DNA of 8,381 bases from Treponema sp. (GTDB lineage Bacteria > Spirochaetota > Spirochaetia > Treponematales > Breznakiellaceae): the NCBI GenBank assembly GCA_009780285.1, contig WRAL01000046.1:1-8381 (forward strand). Reading direction: 5' to 3'. Shown here one piece after another: positions 1 to 5,968 of the stretch. Each line of letters opens with the position of its first letter. Within the stretch, counting starts at the first letter, position 1. Both the position numbers and the translations under genes were made by a program. Below the pieces are notes generated by a model. That model ran no database searches and had not been told where the DNA came from. It saw nothing but the letters and a program-made list of their open reading frames with translations.

Positions 1-2
1 CC

Positions 3-425
3 ATCATAAGCTACGAGCAGGCGATCCGCTATCCCTTCGTCGGCCTGGAGGCCGGGCTTGGCCACGCCTTTTCGGGCGGCGGCGAGATGTTCGTCGCGCT
101 GGCCGCCACCGTGTACCCCTACGTCCTGGTGGACGCTAACGACGCGCACTTTATGCGGAACATGCGGTTTTACGACACGCTTCGCGGCGGGCTGGGCATT
201 TCGCTGGGATTGAGCGCAGGGTTTTTTCCCGAGCGGGCGAATGGGCCGGGCTTCGTCGCGCGAGCGAGTCGGGAGGCCGTTTCAGGCACGCGGGGAGCCA
301 CCTCGTCGGCCAGCACCGGGATTTCCGGGGGGAACCTCGTCGTTTCCAAGGGGCACGGCGCGGAGACGGAAATAGATCAGTGGAATTTTTTCCTTGGCAT
401 GTCCGTGCCGCTCTACGCTAGGTGA
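3..425 (+). CDS. Omptin-like outer-membrane protease, C-terminal part (5' end outside window)
   Basis: The frame is open from the window edge to a TGA at 423-425, giving about 140 C-terminal residues; the true start lies to the left. The sequence alternates short aromatic/hydrophobic strands with polar turns, as in an outer-membrane beta-barrel. It resembles the last third of OmpT/Pla: a strand ending YPYVLVDANDAHF, then an RFYD strand, a GLSAGFF strand, a Gly/Ser/Thr-rich loop, a GAETEID segment and a final strand NFFLGMSVPLY. The Asp-x-His at nt 141-149 aligns by eye with the omptin catalytic pair (Asp210-x-His212 in OmpT), so the visible half of the active site looks intact. Omptins are surface endoproteases that cut at basic residues. 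Its stop lies 13 nt from the end of the convergent J-domain gene. Assignment is by pattern only; another barrel family remains possible. Confidence 0.6.
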   Translation: MISYEQAIRYPFVGLEAGLGHAFSGGGEMFVALAATVYPYVLVDANDAHFMRNMRFYDTLRGGLGISLGLSAGFFPERANGPGFVARASREAVSGTRGATSSASTGISGGNLVVSKGHGAETEIDQWNFFLGMSVPLYAR

Positions 426-438
426 CGACGACGCGCCA

Positions 439-1095
439 TCAGGCATTGTGTTCCCGGTTCGTGGCCTTTAGCCAGGCGCTAATCGCGTCAACCGATCTTT
501 TGATTTCCTCATGGCTCGCGTGTTCCTTGCAGGCATCCTTATAGTCCCTGAAATAGCTGTCGCCCATTCTTTCCGCCGCGTAAATGTACATGGGCTTTTT
601 GTAAAAAATGGGCCTGTTCACGTAGGAACCAAAGGCTTCCAGCAAAATCTCAACATCCGTTGTCGCCATTACCTCTTCGGTATTCAGAAAAGCGAAAGCC
701 TCGCTTGCCGCCTTGTCCGCCTTGCCTATTTCCCTTACAAGCAGCCGCGCAAGTTCCGCGCGCTCGAAAGCGCGATCCTCGAGCGCGCTTAGCTCGTCGT
801 AGGCGTATCTGACAAACAGGCTCGCGAATTTTTGGAAGTTAAAAATTGGACTGTCTTTTTCAGCTTTAGCTTCGGTCGCTTGTTTCGCGGCTTGCGCGCC
901 TAATCGCTTTCTTTCAAAAAGGCCATTGATAATCACCATGTACTCATGGAGAATATCCTGCTCGATTTCCCTGTTCGCGTCCGGATGATACTTTTTTACA
1001 AGCTCCAGATATCTTGCCTTGACAGAATCCCTAAAGGAATCGCCGCTTGGCAAGGCGGCGAATTCCCTTATCTCATTGGCGAAAATATCTTCCAT
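439..1095 (-). CDS. Short J-domain (DnaJ-like) co-chaperone of unknown partner
   Basis: A 218-residue protein with a J-domain at the N-terminus. Helix II (about residues 21-36, rich in K/R) leads into the diagnostic His-Pro-Asp at residues 37-39, and a helix III-like stretch follows (about 43-65). The HPD tripeptide is what stimulates the ATPase of DnaK-type Hsp70s. There is no Gly/Phe linker and no CxxCxGxG zinc-binding repeat, so this is not canonical DnaJ but a specialised (class C) J-protein. The rest is helical and charged, and I do not recognise it. The ATG at 1095 has an AAAGGA ribosome-binding site that overlaps the stop of ddl upstream (11-nt gap), so the two genes are almost certainly cotranscribed. 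No signal peptide or membrane segment is visible, so it is probably cytoplasmic. Confidence 0.8.
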   Translation of the reverse strand: MEDIFANEIREFAALPSGDSFRDSVKARYLELVKKYHPDANREIEQDILHEYMVIINGLFERKRLGAQAAKQATEAKAEKDSPIFNFQKFASLFVRYAYDELSALEDRAFERAELARLLVREIGKADKAASEAFAFLNTEEVMATTDVEILLEAFGSYVNRPIFYKKPMYIYAAERMGDSYFRDYKDACKEHASHEEIKRSVDAISAWLKATNREHNA

Positions 1096-1106
1096 GCGCT
1101 TTTCCT

Positions 1107-2174
1107 TTATAGGCTTGTCCTGAGCGCGCTTTGCCGCTCATGCCTTTCGATGGCCAGCCCGATAAGGCGGCTTACAAGCTCGGTATAGCCGACGCCGGTT
1201 ACTTCCCACAGCCTTGGATACATGCTTATCTTCGTGAAGCCGGGCATTGTATTGATTTCATTGACAACAGGATATCTATTTCTGCGCAGGAAAAAGTCCA
1301 CGCGCGCAAGCCCTTCGCATCCAATCGCCTGGAAAGCTTTAATCGCCATCTGTCTAATCTGCCACTCCCCCCGAATGGATATTTCGTCCGTAGGGGCGAA
1401 AAGCCTCGCGCCGTTTTCGTCAAGATATTTTGCGCTGTAGGAATAAAAACCGTCGGCTGGAATAATCTCGCCCAATAATGACGACTCGGGATTTTCGTTG
1501 CCAAGAACGGCGCACTCGATCTCTCGTCCCGGAATGTTTTCTTCTATTATAACCTTCGTGTCGTAGCGAAGGGCTTCCTTTACGGCGGCGCGAAACTCAT
1601 CATTCCCGCGTGCCCTGCTAACCCCAACGGAAGATCCCATGTTAGCGGGCTTTACAAAAAGCGTGTCGCACAAGGTCCTGCGCGCGCCGGCAAGCCTTAC
1701 CTGAGCCGCGGGGAAACTTAGGATTTTGTCCCCGGCGCGAAGGCAGAAATACTTGCCCACCGGAAGCCCGGCCTCCACAAAAAGGCGCTTCATGATTTCC
1801 TTGTCCATGCCGGCCGCCGAGCCAAGCACGCCGGAACCCACGAAGGGCAAGCCGGCGAGCTTTAAAAGGCCCTGCGCCGTTCCGTCCTCGCCGAAAGGCC
1901 CGTGCAAAATGGGAAAGACCACGTCCAGTTCCAGCGAGCTCGAGTCGCCCAACACGCGAAAGGCGTCGCGCCCACCGCCCGGAACCAGCGCAAGCTCCCG
2001 GCCGTCGGAAAGTCGCCAGCGGCCCTGTTTGTCAATTTCTATCATCACCGGATCGAAAAGGTTCCGGTCGATCGCGTCGTGGACGTTTTTCGCTGATTGC
2101 AACGAGATTTCGTGTTCGGCGGACTTGCCGCCGCACAGTATTCCCACGCGCTTTTTTTCATTGTTTGAAGGCAT
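1107..2174 (-). CDS. ddl: D-alanine--D-alanine ligase (DdlA-like)
   Basis: ATP-grasp enzyme joining two D-alanines for the peptidoglycan stem peptide in the cytoplasm. Visible in order from this start: the N-terminal GGKSAEHEISLQSAKN motif, which supplies the substrate-binding Glu; HGPFGEDG; the ATP-grasp strand VKPANMGSSVGVS; EENIPGREIECAVLGN; FYSYSAKY, whose Tyr marks D-Ala rather than D-lactate specificity; RVDFFL; and the Mg-binding NEINTMPGFT near the C-terminus. The end, RLIGLAIERH, resembles E. coli DdlA. From 2174 the protein is 355 residues, close to DdlA's 364. An in-frame ATG at 2192 would add six residues (MMIQRR); I prefer 2174 because it aligns better with DdlA and because a likely -10 box lies at 2185-2180. 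Followed by the J-domain gene. The stop is TAA. Confidence 0.93.
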   Translation of the reverse strand: MPSNNEKKRVGILCGGKSAEHEISLQSAKNVHDAIDRNLFDPVMIEIDKQGRWRLSDGRELALVPGGGRDAFRVLGDSSSLELDVVFPILHGPFGEDGTAQGLLKLAGLPFVGSGVLGSAAGMDKEIMKRLFVEAGLPVGKYFCLRAGDKILSFPAAQVRLAGARRTLCDTLFVKPANMGSSVGVSRARGNDEFRAAVKEALRYDTKVIIEENIPGREIECAVLGNENPESSLLGEIIPADGFYSYSAKYLDENGARLFAPTDEISIRGEWQIRQMAIKAFQAIGCEGLARVDFFLRRNRYPVVNEINTMPGFTKISMYPRLWEVTGVGYTELVSRLIGLAIERHERQSALRTSL

Positions 2175-2179
2175 TCTTC

Positions 2180-2208
2180 TTTGTATCATCATTCCGCAGG
2201 CAAGTCAA
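2180..2208 (-). promoter_or_regulatory. Predicted ddl promoter, possibly giving a leaderless mRNA
   Basis: On the minus strand, TTGACT (2208-2203) and TACAAA (2185-2180) are 17 nt apart, matching the sigma-70 consensus at 5/6 and 4/6. It lies just past the minus-strand terminator at 2231-2272, where a new transcript should begin. Only five bases separate the -10 box from the ATG at 2174, so initiation would fall at or next to the start codon. Alternatively the true promoter is further upstream and translation starts at 2192. Confidence 0.5.
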
Positions 2209-2230
2209 GGCCCGCCGTAGGCGTTCGGGC

Positions 2231-2272
2231 AAAAAAAGAGCCTCCGGCGAAACGCATGGTTTCGGGGGAGGC
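2231..2272 (-). terminator. Intrinsic terminator 2 (minus strand, upstream of ddl)
   Basis: Arms 2240-2253 and 2259-2272 form a GC-rich stem (GCCTCC/GGAGGC plus GAAAC/GTTTC, with a two-base internal mismatch) around a 5-nt loop. Read on the minus strand, the stem is followed by TC and seven Ts (2237-2231), the standard intrinsic terminator arrangement. On the plus strand no T tract follows, so it works only for minus-strand transcripts. It shields ddl from transcription arriving from the small-RNA region. Confidence 0.8.
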
Positions 2273-2309
2273 CCAACCCAGTCGCTCTGCGACAACTCTA
2301 TTGCTATGC

Positions 2310-2335
2310 CCTTCGGAAGTTTTCGGTTCCGAAGG
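2310..2335. other. Perfect 9-bp hairpin between the two terminators
   Basis: CCTTCGGAA (2310-2318) and TTCCGAAGG (2327-2335) are exact inverted complements around an 8-nt loop. With a small GTCGC/GCGAC hairpin at 2281-2293 and terminator 2 beyond it, the 2231-2342 minus-strand stretch is almost continuously structured. It could be a second small RNA or a folded read-through tail. No riboswitch class was recognised. Confidence 0.6.
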
Positions 2336-2342
2336 CCGATTG

Positions 2343-2387
2343 AAAAAAAAGCCCCTTGGGAAAAGGAGGTGAGGAAACCCAAGGGGC
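2343..2387 (-). terminator. Intrinsic terminator 1 (end of the predicted small RNA)
   Basis: A perfect 10-bp stem, GCCCCTTGGG (2351-2360) with CCCAAGGGGC (2378-2387), is followed on the minus strand by eight Ts (2350-2343). The 17-nt loop is unusually long for a terminator and carries the CACCTCC motif. It is a textbook terminator apart from the loop. Confidence 0.85.
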
Positions 2388-2478
2388 AACCTGACAAAGC
2401 AAGGTGAAAAACAAATGCTGCGCTACGGATGGCTGCTTAGGCTAGCTGTAAAACCAATCCCTGTCGCCATGCCAGGCT
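2343..2478 (-). ncRNA. Predicted small RNA (~135 nt) with anti-Shine-Dalgarno terminator loop
   Basis: A complete transcription unit with no plausible gene inside. A strong minus-strand promoter (2485-2513) predicts initiation near 2478, and an intrinsic terminator with an 8-T tail ends it at 2343. The body contains GCCAT/ATGGC and CCTGGC/GTCAGG pairings that could fold it further. The terminator's 17-nt loop displays UCACCUCCUUUU, nearly the same as the 3' end of bacterial 16S rRNA, so the RNA could base-pair with ribosome-binding sites of mRNAs. I compared it by eye with tmRNA, 6S RNA, SRP RNA and RNase P and saw no match. A 15-codon ATG frame (2470-2423) lies inside but has no ribosome-binding site. 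Confidence 0.55.
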
Positions 2479-2484
2479 AACTAA

Positions 2485-2513
2485 AATATATCACATTGGA
2501 GCGCGGGCTTCAA
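2485..2513 (-). promoter_or_regulatory. Predicted strong minus-strand promoter for the small RNA
   Basis: On the minus strand, TTGAAG (2513-2508) lies 17 nt before TATATT (2490-2485), matching at 4/6 and 5/6. A TG dinucleotide one base before the -10 makes it an extended -10. Predicted start is near 2478. No minus-strand coding frame follows before the terminator at 2343. Confidence 0.6.
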
Positions 2514-2871
2514 GTCCTTTCTGCAAAAATGTTGCGAGGATTAATTTCGCGGGATGCGCCGCGTTCAAAAAAGTTTTTATGTTTATATCAATATATATTG
2601 ATTTCGATAAGGCGCGGTATTTTTTCTTTTTTCTGTTATAAATATTTCGTTCCACGGCACGACCGTTTCGCTCGCAGATATATAAAAACACCCAATGGTT
2701 GCGAGAGTAATTGTTTGGGCCGCCTGTCGCGCGCCCCTTACGCCTGCCGGCGACAAAGGGCTAATATTTCGCGCGGAATATGCCGATATGTGGGCAGGGG
2801 GCTAGGAAATCGTCAGCGTGGGGCCTGCGATTTAGCGGTGTTTGGGCATTTGAAATGGGGGATCCTGCGTT
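2514..2871. other. Intergenic region upstream of ftsK, AT-rich core, no gene seen
   Basis: I find no convincing gene here; the frames that cross it lack family signatures and ribosome-binding sites. The 2565-2690 core is strikingly AT-rich against its surroundings. It contains a perfect 16-bp palindrome at 2587-2602, a TGtTATAAA extended -10 candidate at 2634-2642 on the plus strand that may serve ftsK, and a TGTCGC/GCGACA inverted repeat at 2725-2730/2750-2755. It probably carries the ftsK promoter and leader. Confidence 0.5.
2587..2602. promoter_or_regulatory. Perfect 16-bp AT-rich palindrome, possible operator
   Basis: ATCAATATATATTGAT equals its own reverse complement. It sits in the AT-rich core between the small-RNA promoter and ftsK, the sort of place where a dimeric regulator or architectural protein would bind. 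The outer ATCA/TGAT arms give it more information than a plain AT run. The role is inferred only. Confidence 0.35.
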
Positions 2872-4404
2872 TTGCAATACACGGACGTTTTTGCTCGATT
2901 CTCGGATTTTTTTGCCGATGCAAAGAAAAAAATCGTCGGCCTCATAGCCGGCGTAAAAAACAGCGAGAATTTTAAGTTTCGCGTCGCCGGGATCGTGGCG
3001 GCCGGCGCGCTGGGGGTTTTCGCCCTCGCGCTTTCCCTATCGCTTTTGGGCGCCGTTTTTGGCCTTAGGGCTTTTAATCTTTCCCTGGGCGCGTTTTTGT
3101 CCCACTCCTATGGGATTCTGGCCTTTTTCGCGCCGGCCTTTCTCTGTTACGCGGCCTACATCCTCCTTGACTCCAAATGGCGCCCGCAGCGTATTTTCGC
3201 GCTGAACGCCTCGCTTCTTCCCTTCGCGACTCTGGGCGTGGGCTTTATGCTTATGCGCGACTTTGACGCGCGCGCGATGGAGAGCGCTTTTTTCGCCTCC
3301 GTCGGGAGGATCGGCTTTGGCGCGATCATTATTTTCCTAACTTTCGCGCAGGCGCTTGGCCTTCAGGCCCTTGGCGTCGCGATTTTCGGGCGGAAAAAAA
3401 CGATGATCAGACGACGGAAATGGCGGCTTCGCGATCAGGGGCCGTTTCTGCCGGCGCCGGGCGATCTGCCCCCGCGCGAGGAATTTAGTCAGTCCCGCTA
3501 TGAGGACGACCTCGCAAGCCTGCGCGCAGAGGCGGGCTCCGAAGCAAGCTATGGCGCCTACGAGGACGCTTTTGCCGCAAAGGAAATCCCCTTGGCGCTG
3601 GAATATTCCACGGACTTTTTCCGCGATGAAAAAATCGAAACGGGCGAATTTGTCGCGGCGCAGGATTGGGGTTCTCAGGATATTCAGGATATTATTGAAG
3701 ATACGATTATTCAGGATACTGCGACTGCGATTGAAGAAAAAACGCAAAGCGAATTCAATACGTCGCTGGAGGACGCGCCGGTCTTTACTTACGACGATTC
3801 CTGGCCGAGCTACGATGAGCTGGTCGCGAAGTACGCTGATGACTTCACCGAAAAAGATGAATTGGCGGAAACAGCGATTGAAGAGCCGGAGCTTGAAATG
3901 GCGCGAGCGCCGGATGCGCCGGCGCAAGAGAAAGTGGCAGTCAGCGCATCAAAAACTACGATGGCGCGGGGAGAAGGCGCTAAGCCGGGAATTAAAAAAG
4001 GCAAGTACAGCGTTCCCGTGGAAATACTCAATCAATACCCGGACGGCGAATACTGGATTATCGATCAGGCGACGAAAGACGCTTCCGTTACTCTAAAGGA
4101 AACTTTGGAAGAATTTAAGATACAGGCCGAGGTTACCGGAATTCGAAAAGGGCCCGTGGTAACGATGTTTGAGATTTTGCCGGCGCCCGGCGTAAAGCTT
4201 TCGCGCATCGTGAACCTGCAGGACAATATCGCGCTGCGCCTGGCCGCCTCTTCCGTGCGTATCGTCGCGCCGATTCCGGGAAAACATGCCGTGGGAATCG
4301 AGGTGCCGAACGTAAAGCGCAATATCGTTTCCTTCCGGGAAATAATCGAGGGCGAGCTTCAGCGCGAGGGAAAAAGGCCGGAGATTCCGGTGGTTATGGG
4401 CTAG
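2872..4404 (+). CDS. ftsK: FtsK N-terminal part: membrane anchor, linker and alpha domain, up to the TAG
   Basis: This is the 510-residue product expected if the TAG is obeyed. Hydrophobic helices lie at about residues 37-65, 74-99, 110-128 and 145-172, followed by a basic RRRKWR stop-transfer patch. Residues 180-370 are a low-complexity acidic linker rich in Asp, Glu and Ala. The motor's alpha domain begins near residue 374 (KYSVPVEILNQYPDGEYW) and includes TGIRKGPVVTMFEILPAPGV and the IVAPIPGKHAVGIEVPN stretch. The truncated product would keep the septal anchor but have no Walker motifs, so it could not translocate DNA. Confidence 0.75.
   Translation: MQYTDVFARFSDFFADAKKKIVGLIAGVKNSENFKFRVAGIVAAGALGVFALALSLSLLGAVFGLRAFNLSLGAFLSHSYGILAFFAPAFLCYAAYILLDSKWRPQRIFALNASLLPFATLGVGFMLMRDFDARAMESAFFASVGRIGFGAIIIFLTFAQALGLQALGVAIFGRKKTMIRRRKWRLRDQGPFLPAPGDLPPREEFSQSRYEDDLASLRAEAGSEASYGAYEDAFAAKEIPLALEYSTDFFRDEKIETGEFVAAQDWGSQDIQDIIEDTIIQDTATAIEEKTQSEFNTSLEDAPVFTYDDSWPSYDELVAKYADDFTEKDELAETAIEEPELEMARAPDAPAQEKVAVSASKTTMARGEGAKPGIKKGKYSVPVEILNQYPDGEYWIIDQATKDASVTLKETLEEFKIQAEVTGIRKGPVVTMFEILPAPGVKLSRIVNLQDNIALRLAASSVRIVAPIPGKHAVGIEVPNVKRNIVSFREIIEGELQREGKRPEIPVVMG
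4402..4404 (+). other. In-frame amber (TAG) codon inside ftsK
   Basis: The codon falls where FtsK relatives carry the Lys of GKDI. Reading continues in the same frame with full family conservation on both sides. A GGAGG at 4411-4415 follows, but the next initiator, TTG at 4456, is 40 nt away, too far for ordinary reinitiation. Confidence 0.9.
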
Positions 4405-4455
4405 GACATTGGAGGCGAGGCGCAGACAATCGACCTGACGCAAACGCCGCACCTT

Positions 4456-5412
4456 TTGATCGCCGGCGCGACCGGATCCGGCAAATCCGTATGCGTAAAC
4501 GCGATGATTCTTTCCATATTGTATCGCTCGCCGCCATCGGATTGCCGGCTGATCCTTATAGACCCAAAAATCGTGGAGCTCAAACTTTACAATGACATTC
4601 CGCATCTTTTGACTCCCGTCATCACCGAGCCGAAGCGCGCGTTTCAGGCTTTGCAGTACTGCATTTTCGAGATGGAGCGCCGCTATGCCTGTCTTGATTC
4701 GCTGGGCGTGCGCGACATACGGAATTACAACAAGCGCATAAAGGAACGGAATATCGCGCAGGAAAAAATGCCCTACATCGTTATCATAATCGACGAGTTC
4801 GCCGACCTTATGGCCACGACGGGAAAGGAGCTTGAATCCACGGTGGCGCGCCTCGCCGCGATGAGCCGCGCCGTGGGCATTCATCTTGTGCTTGCCACCC
4901 AGCGCCCTTCGATAGACGTTATCACCGGCCTTATCAAGGCAAATATTCCAAGCCGCATAGCCTTTATGGTGGCGAGCAAAATGGACAGCCGAATAATTAT
5001 CGACATGGTGGGCGCGGAAAAACTTTTGGGCAAGGGCGACATGCTGTATTCCGGCGTGGTCGATCCCTTTCCCACCCGAATGCAGGGCGCCTTTATTTCC
5101 GAGGAGGAAGTCGAGGCCGTGGTCGAGCATGTAAAAACCCTTGGCGCGCCGGACTATATCGACGACGAGATTTTCTTTGACGACGACGAAGGGGAAAACG
5201 ATCCGGCTTTTCTTTCCGAGGGCGACGATCCGCTTTACAGCAAGGCGCTGGAAATCGTAATGCAGCAGGGAAAGGCCAGCGCGAGCTACATTCAGCGCCG
5301 GCTAAAAATCGGCTACAACCGCGCCGCTCGCCTTGTCGAGATCATGGAGCATCAAGGCGTGGTCGGCCCGGCGCAGGGGTCAAAGCCCCGGGAAGTATTG
5401 CGCGGGGTTTAG
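4456..5412 (+). CDS. ftsK: FtsK C-terminal part: RecA-like motor and winged-helix gamma domain
   Basis: Conserved motor sequence continues directly after the TAG; the first available initiator is a TTG at 4456, only three codons before Walker A. Numbered on the full-length frame, Walker A GATGSGKS is at about 532-539, Walker B IIIDEF with Asp641-Glu642, and the LATQRPSIDVITG sensor region from about 674. An acidic tether (DDEIFFDDDEGEND) then leads to the gamma winged-helix domain at about 784-846, ending KPREVL, which reads KOPS polarity signals and contacts XerD. All catalytic residues are intact. Made from 4456 alone, the protein would lack the first strand of the ATPase fold and the membrane anchor, so independent function is doubtful. 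The terminal stop at 5410-5412 is also TAG. Confidence 0.75.
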   Translation: MIAGATGSGKSVCVNAMILSILYRSPPSDCRLILIDPKIVELKLYNDIPHLLTPVITEPKRAFQALQYCIFEMERRYACLDSLGVRDIRNYNKRIKERNIAQEKMPYIVIIIDEFADLMATTGKELESTVARLAAMSRAVGIHLVLATQRPSIDVITGLIKANIPSRIAFMVASKMDSRIIIDMVGAEKLLGKGDMLYSGVVDPFPTRMQGAFISEEEVEAVVEHVKTLGAPDYIDDEIFFDDDEGENDPAFLSEGDDPLYSKALEIVMQQGKASASYIQRRLKIGYNRAARLVEIMEHQGVVGPAQGSKPREVLRGV

Positions 5413-5437
5413 CTCGGCGCTCGTCCCGGCGCGGGTA

Positions 5438-5467
5438 TGGACAAAAAGCCCAAACGCGCTTTACAAT
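5438..5467 (+). promoter_or_regulatory. Predicted folA promoter abutting the start codon
   Basis: TGGACA (5438-5443) and TACAAT (5462-5467) are 18 nt apart, each matching consensus at 5/6. The -10 ends nine bases before the ATG at 5477, so the predicted start of transcription (about 5472-5476) leaves almost no leader. No Shine-Dalgarno sequence lies before the ATG, which fits leaderless translation. Confidence 0.5.
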
Positions 5468-5476
5468 GGCGCCGTA

Positions 5477-5968
5477 ATGGAAACAATTATTATCGCGGCA
5501 ATGTCCGAAAATCGCGCGATTGGCATTAACAATACATTGCCTTGGGCGATAAAGGGCGACCTCGAGCGCTTCAAAAGGCTGACGATGGGCTTTCCCTGCA
5601 TCATGGGAAGAAAAACCTGGGACTCGCTGCCCAAAAGGCCGCTGCCCGGAAGGACGAACATAATCGTCTCGAGCGAGCTTGCCGAGGCCGAAGGCGCGAC
5701 GGTGGCGCGTTCGCTGCCCGATGCGCTGGGCCTCTGCGCCGGAAGCGGGAAGGCCTTTATCTGCGGCGGCGCGACGGTTTACCGCGAGGCGCTGGCCTTT
5801 GCCGACAGGCTGGAAATAACGCTCGTGCGACGGCATGTAGAGGGCGACGCTTTTTTCCCGGAAATAGATCCGAATGTTTGGACGCAAAGCGCTATCGAGG
5901 AATTTGACGATTTTTCGTTTGTCAGTTATGCTAGAATAAAACCGATTAACGCAGGGGGCGTAAAATGA
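5477..5968 (+). CDS. folA: Dihydrofolate reductase
   Basis: A 163-residue protein, the normal size for chromosomal FolA, which reduces dihydrofolate to tetrahydrofolate with NADPH in the cytoplasm. Visible motifs: IAAMSENRAIGINNTLPW (N-terminal strand and Met20-type loop); the acidic catalytic residue as Asp in KGDLERFKRLT; the NADPH-binding GRKTWDSLP and PLPGRTNIIVS; AFICGGATVYREAL (the GG nucleotide-binding turn); and the C-terminal EGDAFFPEID and FSFVSYAR. The start is ATG 5477, where family homology begins; longer forms would run into the end of ftsK. Its TGA overlaps the ATG of the next gene (ATGA, 5965-5968), so the two are translationally coupled. Confidence 0.95.
   Translation: METIIIAAMSENRAIGINNTLPWAIKGDLERFKRLTMGFPCIMGRKTWDSLPKRPLPGRTNIIVSSELAEAEGATVARSLPDALGLCAGSGKAFICGGATVYREALAFADRLEITLVRRHVEGDAFFPEIDPNVWTQSAIEEFDDFSFVSYARIKPINAGGVK

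Larger units (their letters stand above)
2872..5412 (+). pseudogene. ftsK: FtsK/SpoIIIE DNA translocase, full-length but split by one in-frame TAG
   Basis: Read through the TAG at 4402-4404, one frame encodes 846 positions with normal FtsK architecture: four membrane helices, an acidic linker, the alpha/beta motor and a C-terminal winged-helix gamma domain. FtsK anchors at the division septum and pumps chromosome ends toward dif. The start is TTG at 2872 (GGGGGA ribosome-binding site at 2857-2862), the first initiator after an in-frame TGA at 2851. The only lesion is the amber codon at residue 511, in VMG-stop-DIGGE, where relatives have Lys (GKDI). One base (AAG to TAG) accounts for it, and there is no frameshift or decay on either side. 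TAG also ends this gene and three neighbours, so recoding is unlikely. It is either a recent nonsense mutation, a sequencing or assembly error, or rare suppression. Confidence 0.85.

Noticed and set aside
2361..2372. AAAAGGAGGTGA on the plus strand as a ribosome-binding site for a plus-strand gene
   Set aside because: No ATG, GTG or TTG lies at a usable distance downstream, and the sequence is the loop of a minus-strand terminator.
2423..2470. 15-codon leader peptide on the minus strand inside the small RNA
   Set aside because: No ribosome-binding site, no run of regulatory codons, and no attenuator logic linking it to ddl across two terminators.
2231..2500. Known structured RNA (T-box, tmRNA, 6S, SRP RNA, RNase P) or riboswitch upstream of ddl
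   Set aside because: None of the conserved cores I know, such as the T-box AGGGUGG or the tmRNA tRNA-like 3' end, could be found on either strand.
2496..2975. 159-codon plus-strand frame before ftsK
   Set aside because: It runs from an AT-rich noncoding region into the ftsK start in another frame, with no ribosome-binding site and no recognisable domain.
4402..4404. TAG in ftsK as pyrrolysine or a reassigned sense codon
   Set aside because: TAG ends at least four other genes here (ftsK, nucleotidyltransferase, hicB, moeA), the expected residue is plain lysine, and no suppressor tRNA is in the window.
4093..5130. Long 345-codon minus-strand frame opposite ftsK
   Set aside because: It is antisense to highly conserved FtsK motor sequence, His/Arg-rich and without family motifs, the usual shadow of a GC-rich gene.
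5413..5530. C-terminal extension of FtsK if its final TAG were read through
   Set aside because: The family ends at KPREVL plus a few residues; read-through would only add sequence overlapping folA in another frame.
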